Shown: one piece after another, positions 6,932 through 13,610 of the stretch
How positions within the stretch are numbered: the stretch's first letter is position 1
How the letters are laid out: each line of letters opens with the position of its first letter
Source: a virus
IMG/VR virus record: IMGVR_UViG_3300032893_000180
Span: 1-36,595 of that record
Reading direction: 5' to 3' (one strand)
DNA length: 36,595 nucleotides
The notes under the pieces: generated by a model
Databases searched by the model: none
Seen by the model: only the letters and a program-made list of their open reading frames with translations
What the model was told of the DNA's origin: nothing
Made by a program: the position numbers and the translations under genes

Positions 6932-7717
6932 ATGGCAACTACTATTGGTTCATTAGTGCTAGTCAGTGTGGGGTCGACAGTCGACGTCATAACTGTACCA
7001 GCTGCTACGGGAGGCAGTTCTCCCTATTCTTATCAAGGCTATCGTTCGACGACCTCTGGGTTCACGCCTGGGTCTGCGAATGCGATTGCTGGAGCCACGG
7101 GGCTCACGATCAATGATTCAGGCCTCACTCCTGGAACGGTTTATTATTACAAAGTGGTCGCGACGGATTCTTCGGGAACACCAGTCAGCGCCACAACTTC
7201 ACAATTGACAGTCACCACGACTGCCGCGTCTCCGCAACCTAACCAGTTTTCTGGTTCACAGGTTCTTGGTGCGCTTGATCTGCCTTATAACGTTAACACG
7301 TTGGCAGTTCAGTTCGATCCCGCTGGGTCGGGCACATTGGTTGCTGGAATGGCCGTAAAATGGTCTTCCAATGCTTCCAGTGGCGTTCCTCTTGTGGTTC
7401 CGAGCTTAGCGGCTTCTGACGTTGTCGCTGGATTTGTGAACTACAACATTAAGAATGCATCATTCAGCCCTGGCAATGCTCTTGAAATCAGCATGGCCGG
7501 CAATGTGATGTATCTTTATGCGGCTTTAGCGCTCACTCGCGGTCAATATGTGACCTCGCTTCCAGCTGGTGTTGCTGGCGGCTGTAATGGCGGTGTGGTG
7601 CCTGTGACGGGAAGCTCCGGCTATCCAATCATCGGTTATGCGCTTAACACAGTGGCAATTGGAGCATTAACCAGGATCATGTTGGCGACCCCAGCTGCTC
7701 CTTATGCAATTGACTAA
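6932..7717 (+). CDS. Head decoration protein with N-terminal Ig/FN3-like domain
   Basis: A 261-aa virion protein between the protease and the major capsid gene, where decoration or cement proteins normally lie. Residues ~1-95 form an FN3/Ig-like domain (GLTPGTVYYYKVVATDSSG is the typical FN3 strand pattern). Residues ~103-261 resemble the capsid-cement (DUF2190-like) type, with AVQFDPAGSGTLVAGMAVKW and later VVAGFVNYNIKNASFSPGN, EISMAGNVMYLYA and ALTRGQYV. Ig-like domains displayed on capsids are thought to bind surface glycans weakly. The ribosome site is AAAGGAA. Domain assignment is by pattern only. Confidence 0.72.
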   Translation: MATTIGSLVLVSVGSTVDVITVPAATGGSSPYSYQGYRSTTSGFTPGSANAIAGATGLTINDSGLTPGTVYYYKVVATDSSGTPVSATTSQLTVTTTAASPQPNQFSGSQVLGALDLPYNVNTLAVQFDPAGSGTLVAGMAVKWSSNASSGVPLVVPSLAASDVVAGFVNYNIKNASFSPGNALEISMAGNVMYLYAALALTRGQYVTSLPAGVAGGCNGGVVPVTGSSGYPIIGYALNTVAIGALTRIMLATPAAPYAID

Positions 7718-7741
7718 TTTTAGAAAGGAAACTTAAAACTT

Positions 7742-8854
7742 ATGAAAAAAATCTTTTATGACACGATTAAGAACGAGAAGGGGGGACCTCAAGAGGTCAT
7801 TCTCTCTCCTCGTGAGGCTCGCATGGCGGCCTATTGGGATCGAGTGGCGAATGCTCTCGGTTTCGATGTTGCCATCACGACCCTAACTACAATTGCCAAA
7901 AAGATCACTGAACAGAAGTTCTATCAGGTTGCACCTGCGGACTTTGTTCCGATTCGTGTTGGCGAAGGTGCGTGGTCTGATCAGATCATGACCTACCGCG
8001 ATTATTCGCTGTTCAATGACTTTTCTAAAGGAATTGTGCAGACGGGCGATCAGAATTCCAGACTTCATTCTGTAAGCACTGGTGTCGATTCGGTCTATGT
8101 GCCTGTGTTTAATTGGGCCACTGAGATTGTTTATTCGATTCCTCAGCTAGAACAGGCTGCGAAGTCTGGTAACTGGAGCTTGGTTGAGGCTCTTCACAGA
8201 GCTCAGAAGAAAGACTGGGACTTAGGAATTCAGCAAGTTGCTTTCACGGGACTTGCCGGAGCCAACAGCGCAGGGCTGCAAAGTCAAGCACTGGGTCTTC
8301 TCAATCAGAACTTAAGCTCGGTTTATGGTGGGCAAATCACGGTCAACACTTCGTTTTTGACGAACTCAATCACGAGCTTGGCTGCCACGCCTTCTAATCT
8401 ATCGGCATTCATTGGCGGACTTCTCAACATTTACAGACAGAACTGCCAATCGACTGCTTGGCCGACTCACTTCGTGATTCCTCAGAGCGATTTCTTAGGA
8501 TTGGCGACTCCTTCGAGCCCGTCTTTCCCCTTGAAATCCATCCTGGAGCTCATGCAGGAGACTTTCCAGACGATGACCGGCAATCCGAACTTCCAGATTC
8601 TTCCCGCCGCTTATGCAGACGCAATCAGCGCGAGCAATCCACAGGGAGCTTCGTCTTCCAATCAGATCTATACTCTGTACAACTATGCAGAGGAATCGAT
8701 CCGAATGGACATTCCGGTGGACTTCACGAACACCTTGGCGAACACACTTAACAACTACCAATTCCAATCAGCTGCCTATGGCCAGCTAACTGGTGTTGGC
8801 GTTTATAGGCCCGCCGAGCTGCTCTATTTGCAGTTCCCCGCATCTAATCTATAA
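7742..8854 (+). CDS. Major capsid protein (DUF2184 type)
   Basis: At 370 aa, the gene has the size and position of the major capsid protein, after the decoration gene and before a strong terminator. DUF2184 capsid proteins adopt the HK97 fold. Features include LSPREARMAAYWDRVANALG near the start, the VGEGAWSDQIMTYRDYSLF segment, DWDLGIQQVAFTG in the middle, and FVIPQSDFLGLATP followed by QILPAAYADA toward the end. The ribosome site is AAAGGAAAC. The gene is immediately followed by a stem-loop terminator, consistent with a separate abundant transcript. Confidence 0.87.
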   Translation: MKKIFYDTIKNEKGGPQEVILSPREARMAAYWDRVANALGFDVAITTLTTIAKKITEQKFYQVAPADFVPIRVGEGAWSDQIMTYRDYSLFNDFSKGIVQTGDQNSRLHSVSTGVDSVYVPVFNWATEIVYSIPQLEQAAKSGNWSLVEALHRAQKKDWDLGIQQVAFTGLAGANSAGLQSQALGLLNQNLSSVYGGQITVNTSFLTNSITSLAATPSNLSAFIGGLLNIYRQNCQSTAWPTHFVIPQSDFLGLATPSSPSFPLKSILELMQETFQTMTGNPNFQILPAAYADAISASNPQGASSSNQIYTLYNYAEESIRMDIPVDFTNTLANTLNNYQFQSAAYGQLTGVGVYRPAELLYLQFPASNL

Positions 8855-8865
8855 CAGTTCTCTAG

Positions 8866-8898
8866 GGAGAGCCCCTAAAAAGGCTCTCCTTTTCTTTT
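8866..8898 (+). terminator. Rho-independent terminator after the capsid gene
   Basis: The stem GGAGAGCC (8866-8873) pairs with GGCTCTCC (8882-8889) around an 8-nt loop and is followed by TTTTCTTTT. It starts 11 nt after the capsid stop and is the clearest intrinsic terminator in the window. Confidence 0.88.
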
Positions 8899-8920
8899 CC
8901 CACTAACCCGACCCTGTTTT
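8897..8920 (+). repeat. Dispersed CCGACCC-type repeat, after the capsid terminator
   Basis: TTCCCACTAACC then CGACCCTGTTTT, directly after the terminator T-tract. Together with the copies at 3777 and 13141 it shows that the element favours short gaps between genes. Confidence 0.6.
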
Positions 8921-8965
8921 TTGTTTTTCTCCACAATTGATTGTGTGAGGAAAAAGCATTACAAA

Positions 8966-8996
8966 GCACAATTCCTTCACAATTGGCTGCTAAACT
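8966..8996 (+). promoter_or_regulatory. Promoter with inverted TGTGAAGG box, before GT9 gene
   Basis: Extended -10 TGC-TAAACT (hexamer 8991-8996). GCACAATTCCTTCACA at 8966-8981 is the exact reverse complement of 16 bases of the promoter at 5503-5518, so the box is present but flipped, 9 nt before the -10. A ribosome site AGGAGG follows at 9009-9014, so this transcript has a normal leader of about 18 nt. Confidence 0.55.
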
Positions 8997-9020
8997 CTTA
9001 CATTAACAGGAGGAACATCA

Positions 9021-10301
9021 GTGCCAATCATTCAAAAGCAAAACGCAATGTTTCAGGCTCGATTTGTCACTCAAGTTGAGGGCGGATTTCTTTTGCCGAA
9101 AGGGTCGTTTAAAGAGGATGAGGATGGGAATGCGGTATTTCCTGGCCCAAATGGTCAAGGAGCAACGATCATTAAAGCAGGGCACTTTGGCATCACCGAG
9201 GACGGTTCTCTTCGTATTGCGGAGAAATTTGTAAACACAGCAACTCCCGGCATCATTCTAGTCTCCGGCGAAATTCTATTAATCGACCCTAATGCATGCC
9301 TCATGGTGCCCAATCGTCTAATTCCTTCCTGCCGCACGGTGATTGCTCGAGAACGAGGAGCTGATCGTAATTTATTAATTAAATGTCATGGTGGCGTTGG
9401 GGATGTTGTGTGCGCTGAACCAGCGGTCAGATTTGCCTTAAATCGTTTCCCCGAAGAAAAAATCTCACTTTGCACCGACTATCCCGAATTTTTTCAACAC
9501 CTTAAGTTTGCAGAAATTTTTCCTGCCTCTGGCGAAAATCAGCCTAAATACCGTAAATTCTTAGTTTTTCAAAATTTTTCTCAAGGGGACGAACTTGCTT
9601 GGGAATTTGTTGCTCATCCGTTAATGCATGCGGTTGATTATGCGTCGTTAAACATGTGGCGACTCATTCTGCCCAATTCTTTAAAGCGCGTGATTTTGCA
9701 GCCGACAGAGAAACAAATCTCTAGAATGATTGGGCATTTTCCTCTTGGATTTTTCGAACAACCGATGGTTGTAATTCATCCAGGAAAAACTTGGGACTCA
9801 CGAACATTTCCTAAAAAGTGGTGGGACACAATCATTTCGGGGCTTAAAGATGCCGGCATCATGCCTGTCATAATTGGAGGCAATGTTGACAAACAGAAAG
9901 ACGGGAGTTATAGGGCCGGGACAGTGGATGTTGAGACGGATGGTTGCATTGATTTGCGTTATAAATTAGACTGGGGGGAGACGGTTGCATTATTGCAAGC
10001 AACCTCAGTTTTGTTAACGAATGACTCGAGTCCTCTTCACATTGCTGCATCAGGAGATGCTTTCATAGGATTTGTATCAACAGTGAAGCATGCAGATCAT
10101 TTGCTCCATCATCGAAGAGGTGGGCTTGGTTGGCGCATGAAAGACTTCGCGAAGGACACTTTGTTTAACCAACTTAATTTCTGTCCCAATCAGGAAAAGG
10201 AAATTCACGTGGACAAAGTGCATGTTCTCGATCTTTTAAAAATGCTACCTGAGCCCACCGAACTTGTGGATTGGACTCTTTCCAAATTAAAAGGAGAATG
10301 A
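9021..10301 (+). CDS. Glycosyltransferase family 9-like protein
   Basis: A 426-aa protein. Residues ~1-110 form a separate N-terminal part without a recognised fold. From ~115 on it follows the GT-B fold of family 9 (heptosyltransferase-like): LLIKCHGGVGDVVCAEPAV at the first Rossmann strand, VVIHPGKTWDSRTFPKKWW at the start of the second half, PVIIGG, and the nucleotide-sugar site LLTNDSSPLHIAAS. Bacterial members add heptose to lipopolysaccharide core. The GTG start at 9021 has a strong AGGAGG site and its own promoter. Being inside the virion operon, it may glycosylate virion proteins or host surface sugars; that is inference. Confidence 0.85.
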   Translation: MPIIQKQNAMFQARFVTQVEGGFLLPKGSFKEDEDGNAVFPGPNGQGATIIKAGHFGITEDGSLRIAEKFVNTATPGIILVSGEILLIDPNACLMVPNRLIPSCRTVIARERGADRNLLIKCHGGVGDVVCAEPAVRFALNRFPEEKISLCTDYPEFFQHLKFAEIFPASGENQPKYRKFLVFQNFSQGDELAWEFVAHPLMHAVDYASLNMWRLILPNSLKRVILQPTEKQISRMIGHFPLGFFEQPMVVIHPGKTWDSRTFPKKWWDTIISGLKDAGIMPVIIGGNVDKQKDGSYRAGTVDVETDGCIDLRYKLDWGETVALLQATSVLLTNDSSPLHIAASGDAFIGFVSTVKHADHLLHHRRGGLGWRMKDFAKDTLFNQLNFCPNQEKEIHVDKVHVLDLLKMLPEPTELVDWTLSKLKGE

Positions 10302-10305
10302 ATTA

Positions 10306-10506
10306 ATGCCTTTGTTTGATTTTAAGTGTTCAAATTGTCAGAAAATTTTCGAAACCCTAGCGACCTATCAGGACAAACCTTCGTGTCCTCATTGTGGATC
10401 AGGCGCCGTAGAACGTCAAATTTCTAAGCCTGCTCCTCCACAATTTAAAGGAAGTGGCTTTTATGAAACAGATTATAAGAAAAAGACCTATCAGAAAGGG
10501 AAATGA
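10306..10506 (+). CDS. FmdB-family zinc-ribbon protein
   Basis: A 66-aa protein starting MPLFDFKCSNCQKIFE with a second pair CPHC at ~28-31, which makes the four-cysteine zinc ribbon of the FmdB/Zn-ribbon family. The tail is basic (GFYETDYKKKTYQKGK), a typical FmdB ending. The original FmdB was proposed as a regulator of formamidase genes, but the role in phages is unknown. It follows the GT9 gene by 4 nt with AAGGAGAATG as ribosome site, so it is cotranscribed. The next gene starts inside its 3' end. Confidence 0.85.
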   Translation: MPLFDFKCSNCQKIFETLATYQDKPSCPHCGSGAVERQISKPAPPQFKGSGFYETDYKKKTYQKGK

Positions 10507-10747
10507 CACAATCATTGTCTTAAAAAAGAAAATTAATGAGGCGCAAAAAGCACAGGCTCATATGGCAAGTTGTAATCTAGAACTCATGCGAAAAATTGAT
10601 CGATTAGAAAGCATGATTAGGCATACAAAGATTGTGCTGAAAGCCGTGCTTGATTTTCCCAACAATGCATGGCCGTTGGATGAGGCGAGAAATCTTTTGA
10701 GATTGATTGAAAAACATGACAAAAAGGCCCATAAAGATGACATTTAA
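10463..10747 (+). CDS. Hypothetical coiled-coil protein
   Basis: A 94-aa basic, helical protein (MKQIIRKRPIRKG at the start, NLELMRKIDRLESMIRHTK in the middle) that probably forms a coiled coil. A GTG at 10454 extends the frame but sits almost on the AAAGGAAG element; the ATG at 10463 has proper spacing and is preferred. It overlaps the FmdB gene by 44 nt in another frame. Composition past the overlap looks coding. Function unknown. Confidence 0.55.
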   Translation: MKQIIRKRPIRKGNDTIIVLKKKINEAQKAQAHMASCNLELMRKIDRLESMIRHTKIVLKAVLDFPNNAWPLDEARNLLRLIEKHDKKAHKDDI

Positions 10748-10756
10748 TTTTCCATA

Positions 10757-10774
10757 TGGTATAATTAATCTATG
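10757..10774 (+). promoter_or_regulatory. Leaderless promoter of the GIY-YIG gene
   Basis: Extended -10 TG-G-TATAAT (hexamer 10760-10765) with 6 nt to the ATG at 10772 and no ribosome site. The mobile gene would thus be transcribed on its own, starting at or next to its first codon. Confidence 0.6.
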
Positions 10775-11371
10775 AATTGTGCCGGTTACATTTATAAAAT
10801 CACCAATTTGAAAAGCGGCAAAATGTATATCGGACAAACTAGCCAAACAATTGAGGAACGATGGGCAGTTCATCTTGCATGGGCTAAGAAAAGGCGCAGT
10901 TATTTAGCTAACGCAATGATTAAATGTGGAATTAGTAATTTTGTAATAGAACCAGTTGTTTCCGTGATGAACAAGGAAGCCCTAGACGAATTAGAAAAAG
11001 AATTAATTCTTTCGTTTGGAACTATTGCACCAAAAGGTTATAATATATTCTTGGGCGGATCAAAAGGAAAAATCAGTTCCTCGTTTGGACGTAGACGAAA
11101 TGCCGCTAGACAAACTGGTCGAACACATTCAGAGGAAACAAAGCGTAAAATGTCATTAGCTGCAAAAGGAAAAAAGAAGTCTAGATCTCACCACGCAAAA
11201 TTACGAAAAGCAGTTGTTTGCTTAGAAACTGGCATTGTATATGATGGACTTTCTGATGCGGCAAAAGCAATTGAGTGTCGTCCCAGTGATATTTGGAATA
11301 ATATAACTGGTCGTCAGAACCAAGTGTATGGGTTTAGCTTTATTTATGAGAAAGACATAGTATGTATCTAG
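10772..11371 (+). CDS. GIY-YIG homing endonuclease with NUMOD domains
   Basis: A 199-aa free-standing homing endonuclease. Residues ~5-90 form the GIY-YIG nuclease domain: GYIYKITN, KMYIGQTSQTIEERWAVH (catalytic Arg in ERW), the late EKELI glutamate and YNIFLGG. Residues ~115-135 are a NUMOD3-type repeat (GRTHSEETKRKMSLAAKGKK). Residues ~146-195 match the NUMOD1/IENR1 DNA-binding type (YDGLSDAAKAIECRPSDIW and then YGFSFIY). It has its own leaderless promoter, and its last 10 nt overlap the DUF4054 gene, whose ribosome site lies inside it. This fits a mobile element that integrated upstream of that gene. Confidence 0.92.
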   Translation: MNCAGYIYKITNLKSGKMYIGQTSQTIEERWAVHLAWAKKRRSYLANAMIKCGISNFVIEPVVSVMNKEALDELEKELILSFGTIAPKGYNIFLGGSKGKISSSFGRRRNAARQTGRTHSEETKRKMSLAAKGKKKSRSHHAKLRKAVVCLETGIVYDGLSDAAKAIECRPSDIWNNITGRQNQVYGFSFIYEKDIVCI

Positions 11372-11868
11372 ATCCCACAATTGATCAATTTAAACAATAC
11401 TTTAATCGTGACTTCCCTTACTCTAATGCAGACTTAACGACAGTGCAGGACGCCGACATTAATAAGGCTTTGGCTCAGCAACAAAACACGATCAATTCGT
11501 GTCTTTTCGCCAATCAAAACATTTACACACAAGGCGCATTGTTGTTAGCAGCCCACTATTTAGTGCTCAATCTTAGAGCATCAAGTCAAGGCATTGCAGG
11601 TAAATGGGATTGGCAGACAGTGAGCAAAGGCGCTGCCGCCATTACAAGCTCTTTCGCCGTCCCTCCCCGCATTCTCGAGAATCCAGAATTCTCCATTTTA
11701 TGTTCCACAACCTATGGCACCCAGTTTCTTTTCTTAATTTTGCCAGTGCTAACGGGTCAAATGTTTTCAGTTGCGGGCGGCACAGTTGTGCCAGGAGGCA
11801 ATCAAGGACTTTTTGCAGGAGTTTGGGGAAGACCTGGTCCTTGGGGCGGAAATGATCCGGGAGCTTAA
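11362..11868 (+). CDS. Head-tail adaptor (DUF4054-like)
   Basis: A 168-aa protein placed where head-completion genes begin. The N-terminal part fits DUF4054: a TIDQFKQYFNRDFPYS segment, then DADINKALAQQQ, and ALLLAAHYLVLNLRASSQG (residues ~58-76), the AH.L.L helix typical of these adaptors. The C-terminus is glycine- and proline-rich (VVPGGNQGLFAG onward). Such proteins sit under the portal and connect to the tail. GAGAAAG, inside the end of the GIY-YIG gene, serves as ribosome site. It is followed by small overlapping genes. Confidence 0.75.
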   Translation: MYLDPTIDQFKQYFNRDFPYSNADLTTVQDADINKALAQQQNTINSCLFANQNIYTQGALLLAAHYLVLNLRASSQGIAGKWDWQTVSKGAAAITSSFAVPPRILENPEFSILCSTTYGTQFLFLILPVLTGQMFSVAGGTVVPGGNQGLFAGVWGRPGPWGGNDPGA

Positions 11869-12067
11869 ATTGGAAGACAAAAAAGACATTTATTTGGGCG
11901 GATGTGAAAAATTTCACGGTGGATGCTGCTCTTCATGTCACGAGGATGCTGAGGACTTTTATCCCAACTATCCGCTTTCTATAATAGAAACTAATGAAGG
12001 ATTTTATGAGGTTTGCTGCCGACATTCATTAAAAGATTTAATTAAGAATGAGGAAAAAGTTGGCTGA
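11852..12067 (+). CDS. Small Cys/His-rich hypothetical protein
   Basis: A 71-aa protein starting MIRELKLEDKKDIYLG. It has a dense cluster, CEKFHGGCCSSCHEDAEDF (residues ~18-36), and a second CCRHS near 57, so zinc binding is likely. The start at 11852 is preferred over an in-frame upstream start that would overlap the DUF4054 gene more; a GGGCGG just before it is a weak ribosome site. It overlaps the neighbouring genes on both sides, as is common in this packed region. Function unknown. Confidence 0.55.
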   Translation: MIRELKLEDKKDIYLGGCEKFHGGCCSSCHEDAEDFYPNYPLSIIETNEGFYEVCCRHSLKDLIKNEEKVG

Positions 12068-12518
12068 CGAACTCACAAAATTAATCAGGTTGCTCTCGCA
12101 AGCTCCTCCAGCTGTTCACATTAAAGTTGATGACACAGCCAGGTTTGCTCTTCCCACTGGTGATCATGGAACAGTGACAACTGAGAGCAATGCAGAAATT
12201 GGTGCAAAGCATGAATTTGGAATTGGTGTGCCGCAACGTAGCTTCTTGCGAATGCCTTTAGAGAACAAACTTCCAGAATTTGTTGAAAAGACTGTTAAGG
12301 AACCAGAGGAACTCATTAAAGACAGTCTGAAAAACAGCACGCTAGCACCATTAATGATGGCTTTGGCGACAGCATGTGAAGCGACCATTCAAGGAGCGTT
12401 TGAAACGGGGGGATTTGGGAATTGGCCAGCGCATTCACCAACAACTAAATCGATTAGCGGAAAGCTTTTAGACGAGACAGGACAATTAAGAAAAGCCATT
12501 AAGACGGAGGTTAAATAA
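12048..12518 (+). CDS. Virion morphogenesis / neck protein
   Basis: A 156-aa protein with the sequence pattern of Mu gpG-like or HK97 gp10-like completion proteins: AEIGAKHEFGIGVPQRSFLRMP at residues ~49-70 is the conserved core (A..HEFG...P.R.FLR). The C-terminal ISGKLLDETGQLRKAI is also typical for this group. These proteins sit at the top of the tail tube and permit joining to the head. The gene lies between the adaptor and the terminator-type genes. Translation is probably coupled to the upstream gene, since no strong ribosome site is present. Confidence 0.78.
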   Translation: MRKKLADELTKLIRLLSQAPPAVHIKVDDTARFALPTGDHGTVTTESNAEIGAKHEFGIGVPQRSFLRMPLENKLPEFVEKTVKEPEELIKDSLKNSTLAPLMMALATACEATIQGAFETGGFGNWPAHSPTTKSISGKLLDETGQLRKAIKTEVK

Positions 12519-12715
12519 TGTTTTTTTGTGTGCGTGGATCGACAATGGAAGTTAAATGCACTAAATGCTCCGTCTATTATGAGATTAGAAATTTTTGGCC
12601 TCCCCGAGAAGATGTTGATGTTTTGTGTCCGGAATGTGGAGCAGAATCCAGATGGGAAAATGGGGTCGGGTTTGTGATGGAAGAATGGGAAGGGAAAAGG
12701 GACAATGAGCAATAG
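12518..12715 (+). CDS. Small zinc-ribbon protein
   Basis: A 65-aa protein with two CxxC pairs, KCTKCSVYYEIR at ~13-24 and VLCPECGAESRW at ~35-46, a classic zinc ribbon. The ATG at 12518 has GGAGG seven nt upstream; an internal ATG at 12545 would remove nine residues but lacks a site. GGGGTCGGG near 12662, within the gene, is an inverted copy of the dispersed heptamer. It is one of three tiny zinc-binding proteins in the head-completion block. Function unknown. Confidence 0.68.
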   Translation: MFFCVRGSTMEVKCTKCSVYYEIRNFWPPREDVDVLCPECGAESRWENGVGFVMEEWEGKRDNEQ

Positions 12716-13133
12716 ACCAATCTGGCCGACGCAGCCCATTTGGAATGCTAGTGACGTTCCCTTGTCTTCCAATCCAGGAACGTTGCCTAATTTAAGCAAC
12801 TCGATTTGTAATTGGTTTCAATTAATTGTTATGGAGCAACTTGTTAAAACCATTGTGAATTTTCAAGTTGTCGAAACAACCACGCCGCTAATGTTTCAAG
12901 GAATCGTACAAACCTTCACGCCCCGGCAATTGATGATGAAACCAGAAGGACAAAGGGCATGGAAATGGAAATCGGTGATTTGTTGGCCGTCTGTAATTCT
13001 AAAACCTGATGATGTTTTGCTTTATGAGGGACTGCAATATAGAGTTATGGCGACTTTTGATTGGAAACAGATGGGCTTCATTGAATATCACATTCAGTCG
13101 GACTATGTTGACAGCGGACCGGAGGTTGCATGA
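12705..13133 (+). CDS. Putative head-tail joining protein
   Basis: A 142-aa protein starting MSNRPIWPTQPIWNAS. The middle (FQGIVQTFTPRQLMMKPEGQ, then RAWKWKSVICWP) and the end (LYEGLQYRVMATFDWKQMGF, then IEYHIQSDY) give the mixed-beta pattern of small neck or tail-completion proteins, seen between a gpG-like protein and the tail-terminator gene in related myoviruses. No named family is recognised with certainty. It has a GGGA ribosome site and overlaps the zinc-ribbon gene by 11 nt. Confidence 0.6.
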   Translation: MSNRPIWPTQPIWNASDVPLSSNPGTLPNLSNSICNWFQLIVMEQLVKTIVNFQVVETTTPLMFQGIVQTFTPRQLMMKPEGQRAWKWKSVICWPSVILKPDDVLLYEGLQYRVMATFDWKQMGFIEYHIQSDYVDSGPEVA

Positions 13134-13140
13134 TTTCCCC

Positions 13141-13164
13141 CCTCCCAATCACCGACCCTGTTTT
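13141..13164 (+). repeat. Dispersed CCGACCC-type repeat, intergenic copy
   Basis: CCTCCCAATCACCGACCCTG then TTTT in the 57-bp gap before the gene at 13191. The C-rich left part, ACCGACCCTG core and T-rich right part match the other copies. Confidence 0.6.
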
Positions 13165-13190
13165 CTTTTTCTTAATTTAAGGACTGGCGC

Positions 13191-13610
13191 ATGAGAAAAG
13201 AATTAGACGAAGCATTGTGTCGAGATTTTCCTAAGCTATTTTCTAATCGACACGGTGATGTGATGGAAACGGCAATGTGTTGGGGATTTGAATGTGGAGA
13301 CGGATGGGAGAAAATTATTAGACAGGCAGCTTCAATGTTAGAATTACTCAACAATAAGTGGCAGTTGCCAAAAGAAGAATGGATTAGGGCCAGCCAGATT
13401 AAAGAAAAATTTGGAACTCTTCGATTCTATGTGGACTGCCCTGTAGGAGAAGCAGCGGACATTGCTTTTGCTGTCGCTGATCAAGCAGAAAGACGATCGG
13501 AGGGAATTTGTGAAGAATGTGGAGAATGGGGTCGTCTTAGAGGTCGTGGGTGGTTTTACACTGCGTGTGACAAACATTCGAGAGAAGAAGATCGTGGGGA
13601 AGAAGAATGA
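13191..13610 (+). CDS. Conserved hypothetical phage protein (IKEKFGTLRFY motif)
   Basis: A 139-aa protein with a pattern known from many phages and bacteria: GFECGDGWEKIIRQ, then QIKEKFGTLRFYVDCP, and at the end CEECGEWGRLRGRGWFYTAC followed by DKH, where three cysteines and a histidine can bind zinc. Its function has not been determined to my knowledge. The ribosome site AAGGA precedes the ATG. It is unrelated to virion assembly by motif, so it is likely an inserted accessory gene (moron-like) between the neck genes and the next virion gene, which it overlaps by 4 nt. Confidence 0.78.
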   Translation: MRKELDEALCRDFPKLFSNRHGDVMETAMCWGFECGDGWEKIIRQAASMLELLNNKWQLPKEEWIRASQIKEKFGTLRFYVDCPVGEAADIAFAVADQAERRSEGICEECGEWGRLRGRGWFYTACDKHSREEDRGEEE

